A stretch of 64,000 bases of DNA, from NCBI GenBank assembly GCA_963556195.1, contig OY744531.1, positions 50,744,700 to 50,808,699 of the forward strand, read 5' to 3'. The notes beneath the pieces were generated by a model. It saw only the letters and a program-made list of their open reading frames with translations. It was not told the DNA's origin and did no database searches. Below, piece by piece: positions 1 to 12,179 of the stretch. Each line of letters begins with the position of its first letter. Within the stretch, counting starts at the first letter, position 1. A program made the position numbers and the translations under genes. The stretch is from Sepiola atlantica. Its lineage: Eukaryota; Mollusca; Cephalopoda; Sepiida; Sepiolidae.

Positions 1-585
1 ATCAACTCCCAAACGGTTTCAAACCATTTAAAAACCCTACAGAGTTACTGCCCTTTATACCGCCCAGATGATACCTTTATTTAAATTCCTTCAGGGTTGA
101 TTTAAAGTCCGTTAATCCAGGATTTAAACACGAATTTAATTAATGTTGTTCCTTTTAACCTCCTTAATCCTTAAACCCATTTTCTCTCCCTAATCATTTT
201 AGAAGACACATCATCAAACCCCAAGACAGTAACGGCCAAATATACGATACTCATAGTACTGACTCACGGGAATTATATACAAATATTTTTTAATTTTTTA
301 TTTTTTATTTTTTTATCTCTTTAAATCTCCTCCGGTTTAAATCTCAACTGTTACTTTTTCACCCCTCCCCCCACTTTTTTCTTCAAACTTTATTAAACCT
401 TTCCTACACTAAATTTAAACAAACATATACAACACTCTAAGCAAATAACGCGTCCAAACGAGAGAGACACGTGACTTCACATTTCCGTAACAGATGACAA
501 CAGAAGCTGAAGAGAGCCGGATGGCTAAGTCCTTCCGTGCTTGAAACCGACGGTACGAATGTTGTAGTAATTTTTCTGTAAATAA
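1..585. other. AT-rich non-coding DNA, nothing recognised
   Basis: No repeat family, RNA or convincing reading frame is seen. T-rich runs occur near 285-320 and a C/T-rich stretch near 360-400. Short open frames between 415 and 628 run antisense into the adjacent TA tail and look accidental. Confidence 0.6.
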
Positions 586-722
586 ATATATATATATATA
601 CATATATAGTCATCCACATACAGCTCATCAGTGCGGCTAGACCAGTTAGTGTCTCAAGCCGGGATCGACACGCAACCGTCGAGCTGACAGTCGGCGATGC
701 TAACCCCTACGCCATCATGCGA
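586..722 (-). mobile_element. tRNA-derived SINE with (TA)n tail
   Basis: Read on the minus strand from about 722, the first 70 bases resemble a tRNA. An A-box-like GGCGTAGGGGTTAGCATCG is followed by a B-box-like GTGTCGATCCCGGC, the internal RNA polymerase III promoter spacing. The body then runs into a (TA)n tail at 586-609, as expected for a retroposed tRNA-derived SINE. The tRNA cloverleaf is imperfect, so this is a SINE head and not a working tRNA gene. The 3' boundary is approximate. Confidence 0.65.
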
Positions 723-840
723 CACTGACTGAATGTAAGAGATATCTCAATGTAACGAAATGTAAACATTGCAAATGTCTGAGCTCGAAAATTAGTTTTA
801 CCTAATGAGCATTGCCTTAAAGCTAATGGCCGTTGACGAT

Positions 841-842
841 AC

Positions 843-901
<59 letters not shown>

Positions 902-1109
902 TATTTATTTATGTATATTTATATTTATATTTATTTATGTATATATATATATTTATATTTATATTTATTTATGTATATATATTTATATATATATATATTT
1001 ATATTTATATATATATTTATATTTATTTATGTATATTTATATTTATTTAAATATATATATATATTTATATGTATATATTTCTATATATGTATATGTGTGT
1101 GTGTATATT

Positions 1110-1140
<31 letters not shown>

Positions 1141-1293
1141 TTCTCTCTATATATATGTATATATATATATGTATATTTCTCTCTATATATATGTATATAT
1201 ATATGTATATATATATATGTATATATATATGTATATATATATGTATATTTCTCTCTCTCTCTATATATATATATATGTATATTTCTCTCTCTA

Positions 1294-1345
<52 letters not shown>
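841..1345. repeat. Compound TA-rich microsatellite (TA / TTTA / TATG / TCTC)
   Basis: About 500 bases consist almost only of TA dinucleotides interrupted by TTTA, TGTA and TCTCTC steps. The long frames through it, rich in Tyr and Ile, are products of the repeat and not genes. Confidence 0.95.
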
Positions 1346-1348
<3 letters not shown>

Positions 1349-1600
1349 CTAACGTATAATGCTCTCCCATTTATAAATATAACGTTGAACGATCACACAT
1401 ATATAAATTTACCGTAGATCCATCACCGGTATATAAATCTAACGTAAAACGATAATCTATATATATAAATCTAACGTTGAACGATCACTCATATATAAAT
1501 CGCGCGTAGAATAATCACCCATAAATAAATCGGACGAAGAATGATTACTCATATATAAATTTTACGTATATTAATCTAACATAGGATTATCACCCATTAC
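1345..1600. repeat. 30-bp degenerate minisatellite, about 8 units
   Basis: Units of about 30 bases share the pattern AAATCTAACGT, then ACGATCAC, then CATATAT. They differ from each other by several substitutions, so the array is old. It abuts the TA-rich block and may have grown from its edge. Confidence 0.8.
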
Positions 1601-2094
1601 CTGATGAGCAAGCATTAATTATCACTCATTTTCTTATAGGATAGACTGTAGTTTAATTTTTTAAATATTTTCTTAATAATTTTATTTAAAAATATAAAAA
1701 ACATTTTCAATTTTTAAAACACTTACATACTCCCCCACCAAAAAAGAAACACATTGTGATTTTTTCATTTAACTAATTTTATTTCGAAAATGTTGATCCC
1801 TTGAATTCTCTAGCCAGCAGACTTTGTTCGGTTTCAATTTGTGCTAGTTAATATAACATGTTTGGACACCTACACATCCACTACGGCAACCCCTATTCCT
1901 AGATTTTCTCTTATGGGATGTTGCTTCCATTTCTTTTATTGTTTATTCAGCGACAATTGTATCTCCGTCTGCAAATACGTTTGCATCAGTTTTGTTACGA
2001 TCAACACACCAACTAATCAAAGAACTAACAATTTTTTCATTAAATTTTCTGTTGAAACATTTAGCGAGCGCAACTGTAGGGGGAAAAAGCGACT
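1601..2094. other. Non-coding interval, nothing recognised
   Basis: AT-rich sequence without recognisable repeat or RNA. Short frames at 1841-2213 have no family features and run into the following SINE. Confidence 0.5.
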
Positions 2095-2245
2095 TTACTT
2101 TACTCATAAAGCTTCAGAATTTTAGTTATAAACATCACTCGTGTTCCGGGGTTCGAGTCCTGCGACCGGTAGGAATAATCATCTCTACACTGATGATTCC
2201 CATAAAGACTTAACGTATACGCATGGAGATAAAAACAAATATTTA

Positions 2246-2285
<40 letters not shown>
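2095..2285 (+). mobile_element. tRNA-derived SINE, family shared with 51.5 kb
   Basis: A B-box GGTTCGAGTCC lies at 2150-2160, followed by a body with GCGACCGGTAGGAATAATCA and ending in a (TA)n tail at 2254-2284. The minus-strand copy at 51,533-51,720 matches along the same order of blocks, including the B-box and the segment after it, which establishes this as a dispersed family. The A-box half is poorly preserved here, so the 5' end is uncertain. Confidence 0.8.
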
Positions 2286-2288
<3 letters not shown>

Positions 2289-2349
2289 ATGTATGTGTGT
2301 GCCCTATTGAAAAATAGTTAGAGAATCTGCATTAAAAATTAAAAGTGTA

Positions 2350-2660
2350 TTTATATGTACAATTTTCCGGGAAAGACAATGGAAGTGGTCCCGAATCTCT
2401 AAGTGGCCCCTAAGGAAGCTATGGGGACAGAACTCCTCTTAAAATATATCTTTTTTGATGAAATGTAAATCATATGTATACAATTTTGTGAGGAAGATAA
2501 TGGAAGTGGTCCTAAATCTCTACATGCCTCCGAATGTGTCGAATCTATATGAGCCCTCTCATAGAAACCATGAAGGTAGAACTCTCTCAAAACTTCAAAT
2601 ACGTACATCCGATTTTAATGAAATTAAAGCCATATGTATAAGACACTTTTTTTTCAAAAT
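2350..2660 (+). repeat. Imperfect tandem duplication
   Basis: The segment containing GACAATGGAAGTGGTCC near 2375 recurs as GATAATGGAAGTGGTCC near 2497, each followed by AATCTCTA and later by AGAACTC. A partial third start occurs near 2630 (CATATGTATA). Function unknown. Confidence 0.7.
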
Positions 2661-2764
2661 TTCAGTTTCTTCCGACTATATTAGGGGACGAAGCAGAGGA
2701 GATATTGGCAATTGGTACGAGATGTAATTCGAAAAGACGAAAAGGGAGAATAAAAGAGAGAAAT

Positions 2765-2830
2765 GTATTAAACACAAAAGTCTCATAATCTGAAGACTGT
2801 GAGTTCAATCCTTGGACAAGGCTGTACATT
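2765..2830 (+). mobile_element. Possible tRNA-like SINE relic
   Basis: A B-box-like GAGTTCAATCC follows an anticodon-arm-like stretch (CTCATAATCTGAAGACTG). No A-box is visible upstream. This may be the 3' half of a decayed tRNA-derived SINE. Confidence 0.35.
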
Positions 2831-2839
2831 TAAATTTTC

Positions 2840-4550
2840 TCTTTAAAAACACCCGAAAATAAATTTCATAAAATAATATACAAGAAGAAACTGGTCATTA
2901 TGGATTAACTTTAACATTCCACAAAATTTAAATTCAATGAATTAAAATGTTTTTTTCTTTACCGAGAAATGTAAATTTTGATGTAAGCTTTTTAGAAGTC
3001 ACAAAATATATGATGTAATTATTGACGTCATAGGAAATCTTATCTATTTATATAAAAGCCGAAGCAAAGAGGTTATAGTAAATGTTATGCACAAAATATT
3101 TATGTAGAAGCTAGTTAATCCTACTTTTGAATAGGAAAAGCATATCTAATAACTTCTGCATCAATTTAAAATAAAACTCCATACCAGTGAACGAATGAAG
3201 AATATTATCAGTACGAATAACATTGGAGATATTTTTTAAAGTAGTAATAGAATAGAACATTATATATATACAGGAAAAACACATTATTAAATATTTACAT
3301 GATATGTTTAGATCTGATAACTCCAGAGGAAGATTAAATCTGGACATTATAGGAAGATGTGTTCAGAACAGAAGATGTCGATGGTATGGCCACGTTGAAA
3401 TTGTAGCAGTGAGGTTTACCCTTCGGTGTCGAAAATGAAAGTGCTTAAACTCGTTTCTGCACACACCGCTTTGCACACAAATCCGCCAGAATTAATAAAA
3501 ACAAATAATATTTTGAACCAATCAGCAGATTTTTCTGAATTTATAGAAATTGTCCTTTTGGAGCCACCTCGACCCCATATAAGGCCAGCTTTTTCCTTCA
3601 AATGCATGTTGAGCCCAAATCCACTATAGAGCTAACATCAACGTTTCTACAGCCCCCATCGCTCCTCTGTAGGGCCTTGGGAATGCTGAAAAACGCCTTT
3701 TCTAAACTCATGCACACATAGCCACACTGATGTCAACACACACACACAGACAAAAAAGGCGACACACACACACACTGATTGAATCCCCTTTCAATGTCGT
3801 CTGCTGATTTAACACAAATTTATAAACTTAATCATTTTAATAATTCATACATTTCTCACTGAACTTTCTACTATGAAAACAAATGATGATTGACTCCATT
3901 TAATAACTTTCAATGAAATGTAATTTATGTAATTGAGTGAGGAAGTTTTGATTACGATTTTTCAGACCCGTAGATAATTCACAGCCCTTAAATTATCGAC
4001 TCTGGCTTCCTCGATATCTCAACTAATGAATTCGCCTTGTTCAGCAAGGACACTCAAAATACCGAACAATTATTCTATGTTTCTCTATCTTTGTTGACTT
4101 CCATTTTAAACATATATAAAATATCTCTTTTATGAACTTTTGCTTTTGTACTCTTTATTTTGTTTATTTATCATAGAACATTTCTCTTGCTCTCTCACAC
4201 ATTTGAATAAACTGTTTTTCTGTAAAATGTTTCTATAAAACTGATTCTTCCCAAAATCTCCCCCCCCCCCCCCAAAAAAATCTGGAATCCTAAAAAGGGT
4301 CCTCCAAAAAATAATAGATGAGTGTTCTTGGGTTATAGACGTAGAACAGGTGTAGGTAGCAGGTTCAGTTCACAGGAGAATGACAAAGGAAAACATGGGA
4401 GGAAGTGATATAAATGGACTTGAAGGGAAAGCGGGATAAATAAAGATCTGGCAGAGATGGGTTAGTTTAGACTTTACCATCTTAAAGCTGCCCAATGCAT
4501 GCCAGTATGTATGTATATATGTATGTAAATATGTAATGTAAATGAAGGGA
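2840..4550. other. Non-coding interval with short simple repeats
   Basis: Only a (CA)n tract (3738-3776), a C-run followed by an A-run (4260-4280) and (TATG)n-like sequence (4505-4545) are recognised. Frames at 3416-3629 on both strands have no recognisable domain. Confidence 0.5.
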
Positions 4551-4554
4551 TAGA

Positions 4555-5115
4555 TAGATGAGAAATAAAGATATTTTTCTGTCTAATTTGCATACATGTT
4601 TCTTAGTCTATTTTCAAACTTGTACAACAATGAAATAATATCTAGATTTACTACTTAAATAGTCATATAATATCATAGAATTACATCAGTAATTTAATTT
4701 TTCATATATAAATTATTATTATCAGTTCTGATGACCTAAAGAAAATAATACTCACCAACCGTTGACTTTTTATTATAGAGTGGAGGATTTCTTTCTGAAT
4801 TCATTGCAGGCGACAGGTGAAGTCTGAGGTGGTTGTCTGACTTGCTATTTGCTTTTTCGCTTCTCCTTACCACTTGAAATGGTTTTGTCTGGTAGGACTA
4901 GAAAAAGTCACGTGTTTTACTCGCTAACTTTTTCGTGACAGGATGGAAGTACATATATTTATTTATATACAAAAAAATACACATTAGTCTTTAGTATAGA
5001 AGTGGAAGATTTGCATAAAAATAACATAGAAATGAAGAAAGTTTTCTGTCTAATTTGCATCCGTTTTTTTTAAATTCTATTTTTGAACTTATACAATACA
5101 ACAATAAAATAAATA
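4555..5115. repeat. R5: direct duplication of about 470 bp period, shared with 63.4 kb
   Basis: TTTTCTGTCTAATTTGCAT occurs near 4575 and again near 5040, each followed by similar AT-rich sequence with ACAACAAT. Between them, ATTATAGAGTGGAGGATT (about 4771) and TTTTACTCGCTAACTTTTT (about 4915) both recur at 63,437 and 63,360 but in the opposite order. This suggests a tandem repeat seen from different starting points. Confidence 0.65.
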
Positions 5116-5163
5116 ATAAAATCATAATAATGTGTGATGACAAACAAATTAAAAAAGGCATAG

Positions 5164-5165
<2 letters not shown>

Positions 5166-5226
<61 letters not shown>
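5166..5226. repeat. (TA)n microsatellite
   Basis: About 60 bases of pure TA. Confidence 0.97.
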
Positions 5227-5230
<4 letters not shown>

Positions 5231-5274
5231 CATTTTATGTATATGAGTATAAGCAGGGGCGCTGGCGTTACCTG

Positions 5275-6260
5275 GGAATGCATGAGAACCCTCATGCAGA
5301 CCTGCTCTCAGCCTTGAACACCAAATGTTTTACAAAGCGGAACCAGAGACTAGAGATCGGTCGAGCACCTTTCATGGAGATAATGATAGAATCGAGAAAG
5401 ACTAGCAACGTCTCTTCTCAGAGAAAGATGCTGTAGAAAAAAGAAAAGAAGAGAAGAGATCATCCCTGTACTCTGTCAAAGCAAGAACGAGTGGTACACC
5501 CCCCCCCCCCAGATGTGCCAGAGATATTTCATTTTAGAATGTATCTGACTCTTATACCAGTAGAGGATTGCATCTGGAGTCAGTTAGAATAGTCCAACCA
5601 TTTTTTTCAGCGAATTTAGCAACAGATTTTATGTAAGTCTTCCATTTCAGGCCTGGAGTGAAGCTCAGTCCTAGGAGCTTATCAAAGCAAGAAGCTTTCT
5701 CAAGGAAAGAGCTATTCATTTCAACTGAAGCAAAACAAGGGTCTGAGCGTTGGTGGTGAAAGGAGAGAAGCTTAGTTTTAGAGGTGTTAAAAGTCACAAG
5801 CCACCTTTTTCTCAATTGCACCACATGCTCCAGGTCAGAAGAGAGAGAATCAGTAAGATCTTGATCACCAATGCTCTTCGAAGTGCTGCTATGGACAGTT
5901 GTGGTGTCTGAATAGATGTCAACAAATGATCTCAGAATATGATTTAGAGGATCATTGATGAAGATCAGGAAGAGGATTTCGCCCAGAATAGATCCTTGAG
6001 ACACACCGGCATTGATACTATGTGTTTCAGACTTCTGCCCATCAACAACCACTTTTATAAACCTATCAGAGATCAAGGGTTTGATGGTTGAGAAGAAATT
6101 GCCGGATATTCTATAGCTAGCAAGCTTGTGAAGCAAACCTTTATGACAGACCGTATTAAAGGCTTTTGATATATCAAAAGGTGTCCCCCTTGAAACGAAG
6201 CCCCATCGATATATTTGCTGATCAAATTCAATATTACAGTCAGCACGTTAGCTGTTGATC
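5275..6260 (-). mobile_element. LINE-A non-LTR retrotransposon relic (RT domain)
   Basis: The antisense frame 6136-5552 (194 codons) has the order of a non-LTR reverse transcriptase: a fingers/palm segment RISGNFFSTIKPLISDR, the SQGSILG block followed by LFLIFIND, and a degenerate catalytic box IYSDTT where YADDT is expected. It ends in a LSFTPGLKWKTYIKSVAK thumb-like segment. Coding similarity continues upstream to about 6260 out of frame, and the 3' part continues to about 5275. The loss of the catalytic Asp pair and the absence of endonuclease make this a dead fragment. Clade is not certain; the motif style resembles CR1/Jockey-group elements. Further copies lie at 20.2, 36.8 and 37.9 kb. 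Confidence 0.85.
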
Positions 6261-6369
6261 ATGCAGGACGAAATCTATATTGCTTGTCACTAAATATATT
6301 TCTTTTTGCTAAGTTAATTGACAACTTCTTGATTTATCACAGATACAAACCACTTATTTATAATGCACA

Positions 6370-6656
6370 GGAGACTGATCCGTCCGTCCGTCCGTCCATC
6401 CATCCATCCATCCATCCATCCATATCCCATAATGTCAAGGGACGTCGTCAGGGAGTCGGGCAGATAATCTATCTGTTATATCTTTTCAGTGGGCATGATA
6501 GAACCTGGTGGAGACCATGTCCTCTCCAGGCCACATACAGCACCTGGTATTCCCAAATGGTCACCCATTTAGTACTGGCCAGGTTGAACATCGCTTAACT
6601 TCGGTGATCTAATAGGGACCGGTGTATCAACATGATTATGTCATATATCGGTCTAT
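6370..6656 (-). mobile_element. 5S rRNA-derived SINE (SINE3-type), copy 1
   Basis: On the minus strand the first 120 bases (6656 down to about 6535) follow 5S rRNA almost end to end: ACACCGGT, GATCACCGAAGTTAAGCGA, then GGGTGACCATTTGGGAATAC, covering the internal polymerase III control region. The body after the 5S head matches the copies at 22 kb and 39.6 kb. The 3' side ends in a (TCCG/TCCA)n tract at 6376-6425. A true 5S gene is excluded by substitutions and by the shared non-5S body. Confidence 0.85.
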
Positions 6657-6964
6657 ACTGAAATGCAAAAGACGCATCTCCACTATTTTTAAATATTGGA
6701 CAGACTATTGTTTATTAAAAAATTAATAATACCATCAGATTCCTCATAGAATTTTACTCGAGAAATGTTGTGTTTGATCTTGGTGTAGAGCTTTGTTTTC
6801 AAATTTATTGCTGGATAGTGAGACTGACAGAGACGCTATATTTATGGTATAAGAATTAGAGAGGAAGAACTCATATAAACATGTAATCTTAAAAAACCAT
6901 CAAACCTAAACATATGAATCATCAGATCATGACTGCTGTTTTTCATACTACAAGTTCGTGTATA

Positions 6965-7443
6965 TAATTTATTTTCTTTTTCTTTTTTCTTCACATTTTT
7001 ATTTTCTTTATCTTGTTCTGTTTTTCTTTTTGCAATCTTCTTCTTCAACTTTCTTTTATATTCACTAAGAGTTTTTTTACTTCTTTTTCTTCCTCTCTTT
7101 GAATTTCATTCTTTTTCTTTTTCATCCGCTTTTTCTTTTTTTTTCTTTTAAGTCATATTTCTTTTTCTTTTGCGGCTTCTTCTGCTTCTTATTCTATTCT
7201 CCTTATTTTTCTTTTCTTTCTTCTTTTTTATTTCCTCCTCCTTCTTGTCAGTCTATTAGTCCTTTTTCATTTTAATTCTTATTTTTCTTTTCTTTCTTCT
7301 TCTTTTTCATCTTCTTCTCCTCCTCATCATTTTTCTTCTTCTTACAAGCGATATTTCTCTTTCATTCGCAGCTTCATCTTCTCTTCTTGTTATGTGTGTT
7401 AACCCTACTTTCATTGATTCTTCTTTTTCTTCTTCTCATCTTT

Positions 7444-7474
<31 letters not shown>

Positions 7475-7720
7475 TTCTAACCTTTTCACTTTCTTCATCT
7501 CAGTTTATTCTTCGCATCATCATCAACATCTTTTTCATCATAATCATCGTCAGTATCATCTTCTTTTTCATCTTTCATTTTTGCCATCAAACAAAAGTCC
7601 AATCAAATCCAACTTTCACATTTTCTTTCTTTTTCTTCCCTGTTACCTGTTGTTCATCTTCTCTTTTTTCACTAACTTGGATGTTGTTGTTGTTCTTCTT
7701 TTTCTATTCTGACATCAATT
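6965..7720. repeat. Pyrimidine-rich tract with (CTT)n core
   Basis: The plus strand is nearly all T and C for about 750 bases, with a (CTT)n core at 7445-7472 and a GTTGTTGTT patch near 7683. Long frames rich in Leu, Phe and Ser cross it but are compositional artefacts. Such homopurine/homopyrimidine DNA can form triplex structures. Confidence 0.85.
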
Positions 7721-7989
7721 TCCAACTTCTTGTTTGCTTTTCTTTGAACAAAATTTACCTTAATTCACCAATCCTTAATTACCCCCATAGCAACACATTT
7801 CCTCGTTAACCCATAGCAACTAATTAGCAAAATATCAGAACTCATCAAACGACATTTCCTCTTCATCAAAAACGACGTCTTTTAACCAATTCTCATTTAA
7901 ACATTTGCTTTTAACTTCATACAACAGTCAACAGGTGCAAAAATTAATTTCCTCTTCACTTCATTTATCCAAAGCCGCATTGATTATTT

Positions 7990-9460
7990 GGACGACATAA
8001 CAGTTGTTCTTATTGCTACATCTTTTTTATGCTTAAACTAAAAAAGTTGAAATTCAAATAATAAAAGATCAACTCTAAATTAAGCTCAATTTTACATTGC
8101 AGAAGCTCAACTTCAAATTTCAGAAACTCAACTTCAAGATTTCAGAAGCTCAATTCAAAATTTCAGAAGCTCAGTTCAAAATTTCAGAAGCTCAATTCAA
8201 AATTTCAGAAGCTTAATTCAAAATTTCAGAAGCTCGATTCAAAATTTTAGAAGCTCAACTCAAAATTAAAAAAAGCTCAACTTTAAATTAAAAAAGCTTG
8301 ACTTCACACTTAAATACACAAACAACTTTAGAATGTTTTATATCTTAAAAAATATGTATTACAACCACTAGAAAAAGGTTGAAATACTATACTGGATTCC
8401 TTTAAAAAGTTTAAAAAATTTATGTAAAACATTAATACAGTTTAACTTCAAATTCAGAAATATTTACTTCAAATTTAAAGCAATCAACTTCAAATTAAAA
8501 AAGCTCCGCTTCAAATTGACAAGAAAGATGAAATTAATTTCATAGTTTTATTAATATTTTGAATGCATATAGTGTATTTTAATTTAAGATTAAAAAAGGT
8601 GTAAAAATTCAGGGTTTGTTAATTTCTAATTCAGTTTTTTAAACTTAAGATTTCTGAATGTGAGCTTTTTTGAATTTGTAGTTGAACTGTTCATATTTCA
8701 GCTATTTTGAATTTGAAGTTGTTTTTTTATTTTAAGTTGATCATTTTAAATTTGAAGTTGAGCGTTGTTGGTCGGGTATAACAATTGTTTTTGTTGCTAC
8801 CTCTCTTTTATCCTGAAACTGAAAAAATTGAAATTGAAATAAAAAAAGATTAATTTCAAATAAAAATAAATCTCAACTGCAAATTACAGAAGCTCAATTT
8901 CAAATTTCAGAAACTCAACTCCAAATTAAAAAAAGCTCTACTTGAAATTTCAGAAGCTCAACTTCATAAATAAATAAACACTATCCTTAGAATGTTTTAT
9001 ATCTTTTTATTTTATTTTATTACAGTAACCATGAAAACGTCAAAATACTATACCGGACTCTTTAAGAAAAAGTTATTTTTTTAATTTAAAACAGTTTAAC
9101 TTCAACTGGAAGTCGATCTACTTCAAATTAAAAAATTTAAGGTTAAAAACGTGGAAGAATTTAAATTTTAAATTCAGTGTTTGTCAATTTCATATTCAGC
9201 TTTTTGAATTTGAATATAAGCTCTTTGAATTTCATCTATTTAGAATTTAAAGTTGGCTTTGGTCTATTTGAAGTTGACTATTTTTCAATTTAAAGTTGAA
9301 GCATTTTTTAAAATTTAAAGTTAGGTTTTTTACAGTTAAAAAGATGTAATTTTAATTTGAATCCAGTTTTAGTCAATTTCTAATACAGCTTTTTGGAATA
9401 TGAAGTTGAGTATTTTTATAATTTGAATTTGAGCTTTTTTGAATTTTGAAAATAAAAAAG
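7990..9460. repeat. Duplicated fold-back block built from CAGAAGCTCAA units
   Basis: Short units of about 20 bases (TTTCAGAAGCTCAATTCAAAA) are repeated at 8095-8310, and inverted complements (GAGCTTTTTTGAATTTG type) occur at about 8660-8770. The arrangement then repeats: direct units at 8880-8960 and inverted ones at 9190-9450. The unit starts TTGTTCTTATTGCTAC (8011) and TTGTTTTTGTTGCTACC (8786) mark two copies of a block about 0.7-0.78 kb long. No coding capacity is seen. Confidence 0.75.
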
Positions 9461-9469
9461 ATGAGGATC

Positions 9470-9840
9470 GTTCATCATCTGCCCATTCATTATCACCTAA
9501 GGAAATTATGTCCACAGAACACATTCTTCTCCACACTTGACTCCACCAGACCAGATGAATTCTTGTCCAGAAATGCTGTAAGACCAAGAGACCACAAAGA
9601 ATTTATATACTATAGCATAGTTAACTGGTCAATTGAGGAGAGGAAAATTAATGTTTTTCACTTCTTTATTAACTTAACTTTTGGGAGGTAAAGGAAAAAT
9701 TCAAGGGAACACTCGGATATCTATGTATCTCATATAGAGATCAAGTGTTAGCCCCAGGAAGGGGCCCCCTTGATTTCTGATAACTTACACTAAAGTAAAA
9801 CGAAAAGAGTGGTTGGATTCCTCCATCTCTCCATTGATAA
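9470..9840 (+). repeat. R2 dispersed repeat, copy 1
   Basis: Shared with 12,180-12,460 and 18,095-18,640. Diagnostic blocks in order are ACCAGACCAGATGAATT, TAGTTAACTGGTCAATTG, ACACTCGGATATCTATGTAT and CTCATATAGAGATCAAGTG, ending with TAAAGTAAAACGAAA. No RNA head, terminal inverted repeat or coding region is recognised, so its class is unknown. Confidence 0.75.
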
Positions 9841-11335
9841 AATATAAGGCATTGTTGTACTTAAGAGTTTTCTTTTGCTTTGCCATGTAGCCCTAACACA
9901 ATTGAAGGGTGTAGGTTAGTCTATTTAACTATCCTCTCTGCCAAGATGAGATCGAATGTCTTATGTTATAAGGTTGGCATCAGGTAACGGGTGACTAGAA
10001 AATAACTTTTAGCCTAAGCATCGGCTACCTGTGGACATTCAATAAACATTTAATCATGCCGGAGTGAGTATATTGGCGATGAACTATACAAAACACAAAA
10101 GTACAGAAATCGGATTATTACGCGTGGATGGATGAGTGTGTAAAGAATCGGTAGACAGAGAAACAGGAGGTGAATGACAAAGAAAACATAGTCCCACAAG
10201 TGTTCGATGGTGCAGTAATAAGTGTCCGACATGTGTAAGCACACAGGGTAGAGAAGAACATTTATTTCAGCTCCTGTGACACTGTGGCATAATGTGGACT
10301 GTAATTGTTACTGACATTTAGGGATTATCGCGTCCTAACAAAGATATATTTATGAAAATCGGGCTAACCTATAATATTATGTCTCTCTAGCTCTCCTGAA
10401 CACCAACCCACTCTAATATTATTAAACCAGCAGCGACAATGGCATATACATATACTCTCAATGTCACATCATATCTTTTTCAGTTGTTCCTTTTTGTATT
10501 GTTTTTGTCTTTGTTCCTTCTTCTGCTGGATTCTTCTCGAGACATTTTTAGTATCATTTATTTAAATCTATATTTCATATCCTACGTTTATACTCACATG
10601 GTCACTGCTGATTTAAAAGAGGTTACATCGGCCAAAACGTGAGTATAACAACCGAGATGAAAATAGTAGCCTTAATAATCCAAATAATACAAATTCGACG
10701 CACAACGAAAATGCTATTTCAGGCTTAATTGTGACAAAATATTAGTTCAAACTGATGGATTAAGTGTCCAATAAAAATGCATGAATGCATCTAAAAAATA
10801 TTTCTTTATAGTCAGGGATATTGGTGATCGAAATTATATGTTTAACTCTGATGGACACTATTATTATTAACAGAACAGGTATACTAGCATGCATATTGAA
10901 TCAGGGCTTGATGATCAGGTTACTTCAGGGGTTGGGTTCCACAAAACTGGAAACACAACAGGGACTTTTAGCTTCTCAAAAAAGGATAGAGACAACAAAA
11001 AGGAATAATAAGTGCAAGGGGTAAAAATAACAGGATCAGCGGAAGCGTGTACAAAGAGTCGTCAGTTCATCAACATGACATATGCAGAACAAAACGCAAA
11101 AGACTAGTGAACGAGCAATTTATCTCCTTATATTACATGAATGCTTGTGATTGGCTGGTGAAATGGCTGTATTCTCGAGTTTGTTCCAGTTTAACTAATT
11201 TAGGAAATCCAATGTCTCCTTCAACAGCAGACACAACACACAAGGTGACAGAACTTTCCTCAACAAGGACGGCCACCACCAGAAGAAGCTGTGAGCAATA
11301 TCAACTCCATTATATATGAATATGTGGGAGATTTT
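9841..11335. other. Non-coding interval, nothing recognised
   Basis: No repeat shared with the rest of the window, RNA or domain-bearing frame was seen. Short frames (for example 10,439-10,642 and 11,047-11,319) have no family hallmarks. Confidence 0.5.
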
Positions 11336-11960
11336 TTAATTACTTATTTTTTTATCAAAAATCGCTCCAGACAAGGTATGAAGCCACTTGATGTAATGAG
11401 CTAACAAGAATGAAAGATGATTATCGGAAAGACAGGAGATGCATATTGGTCTTAGTCTTGAAAAGACAAAAGCTATAGGTAGGAGGAAACCAACCAACAG
11501 GAAGAGAGTTCCATAAGGCTGCAGTTCTTGGAAAGAAGCTATTGGAATAGGAAGCTGTATTACAATGAGGTATGAAAACAGCGAATTGATGGAGACCACT
11601 AGACCAACGAGTCAAACGAGCTGGAAAAAAGGAAGCCGGGAATATACCAGACAATTCTGAAGAACACATGCCATAATAGTATTTATAGAAAAGACTGAGA
11701 CCAGCAACATCCCGTCTGTGAGAGAGAGGGTGCAGAGAAAAAGAATTACAGATACGTTTCTGCTCCTTATAAAGAACCCTCAAATGGGACAGAGATTCAC
11801 CAGTCCAAATATGACACCAGTACTCTATAGATGGTCTGATAGTAGATTTGTTTAGATAGAGAATTGCCACCGGTCTAAGAAAATGTTTAGAGTGATAGAG
11901 AAACGACTTTACAAGAAGCAGAAAGAGCAATGGACCTACTGTATGAACTCCAAGCAAGAT
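11336..11960 (-). mobile_element. LINE-C non-LTR retrotransposon, 3' end of the RT-bearing ORF
   Basis: The antisense frame 11,957-11,421 (178 codons) carries the C-terminal signature of non-LTR retrotransposon polymerases. The block STIRPSIEYWCHIWTG is followed by LYKEQKRICNSF, HRRDVAGLSLFYKYYYG and finally FFPRTAALWNSLP with a KTKTNMHLLS end. The upstream RT core is missing, consistent with 5' truncation on insertion. It differs from LINE-A enough to be a separate family, and from LINE-B. The sequence below 11,420 is its 3' tail. Confidence 0.85.
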
Positions 11961-12179
11961 TTGATGAGAAAGAAAGACGAAGAAGTTTCAGAGTCGATTT
12001 CTCATCAAGAGCAGAGTATATTTGGTCTATCTGTACAAGGATTTGCCAGGACATCCTGGTATGAGGATACTTCACTCTACAAATAAACCCTGACAAAATA
12101 ATTTGAATAGCCCAAATAAGATCCCCTCGACATGGCAAGGAATGGTGCACCTTCGCTTAGTGGTGTTACCCCAAGTAAC

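Noticed and set aside
805..1417. Long frames rich in Tyr, Ile and Leu
   Set aside because: They read through a TA-rich microsatellite in several frames and on both strands; composition explains them.
7387..7809. 140-codon hydrophobic plus-strand frame resembling a membrane protein
   Set aside because: It lies in a pyrimidine tract, where Leu, Phe and Ser codons arise from T/C content; a second frame is equally open.
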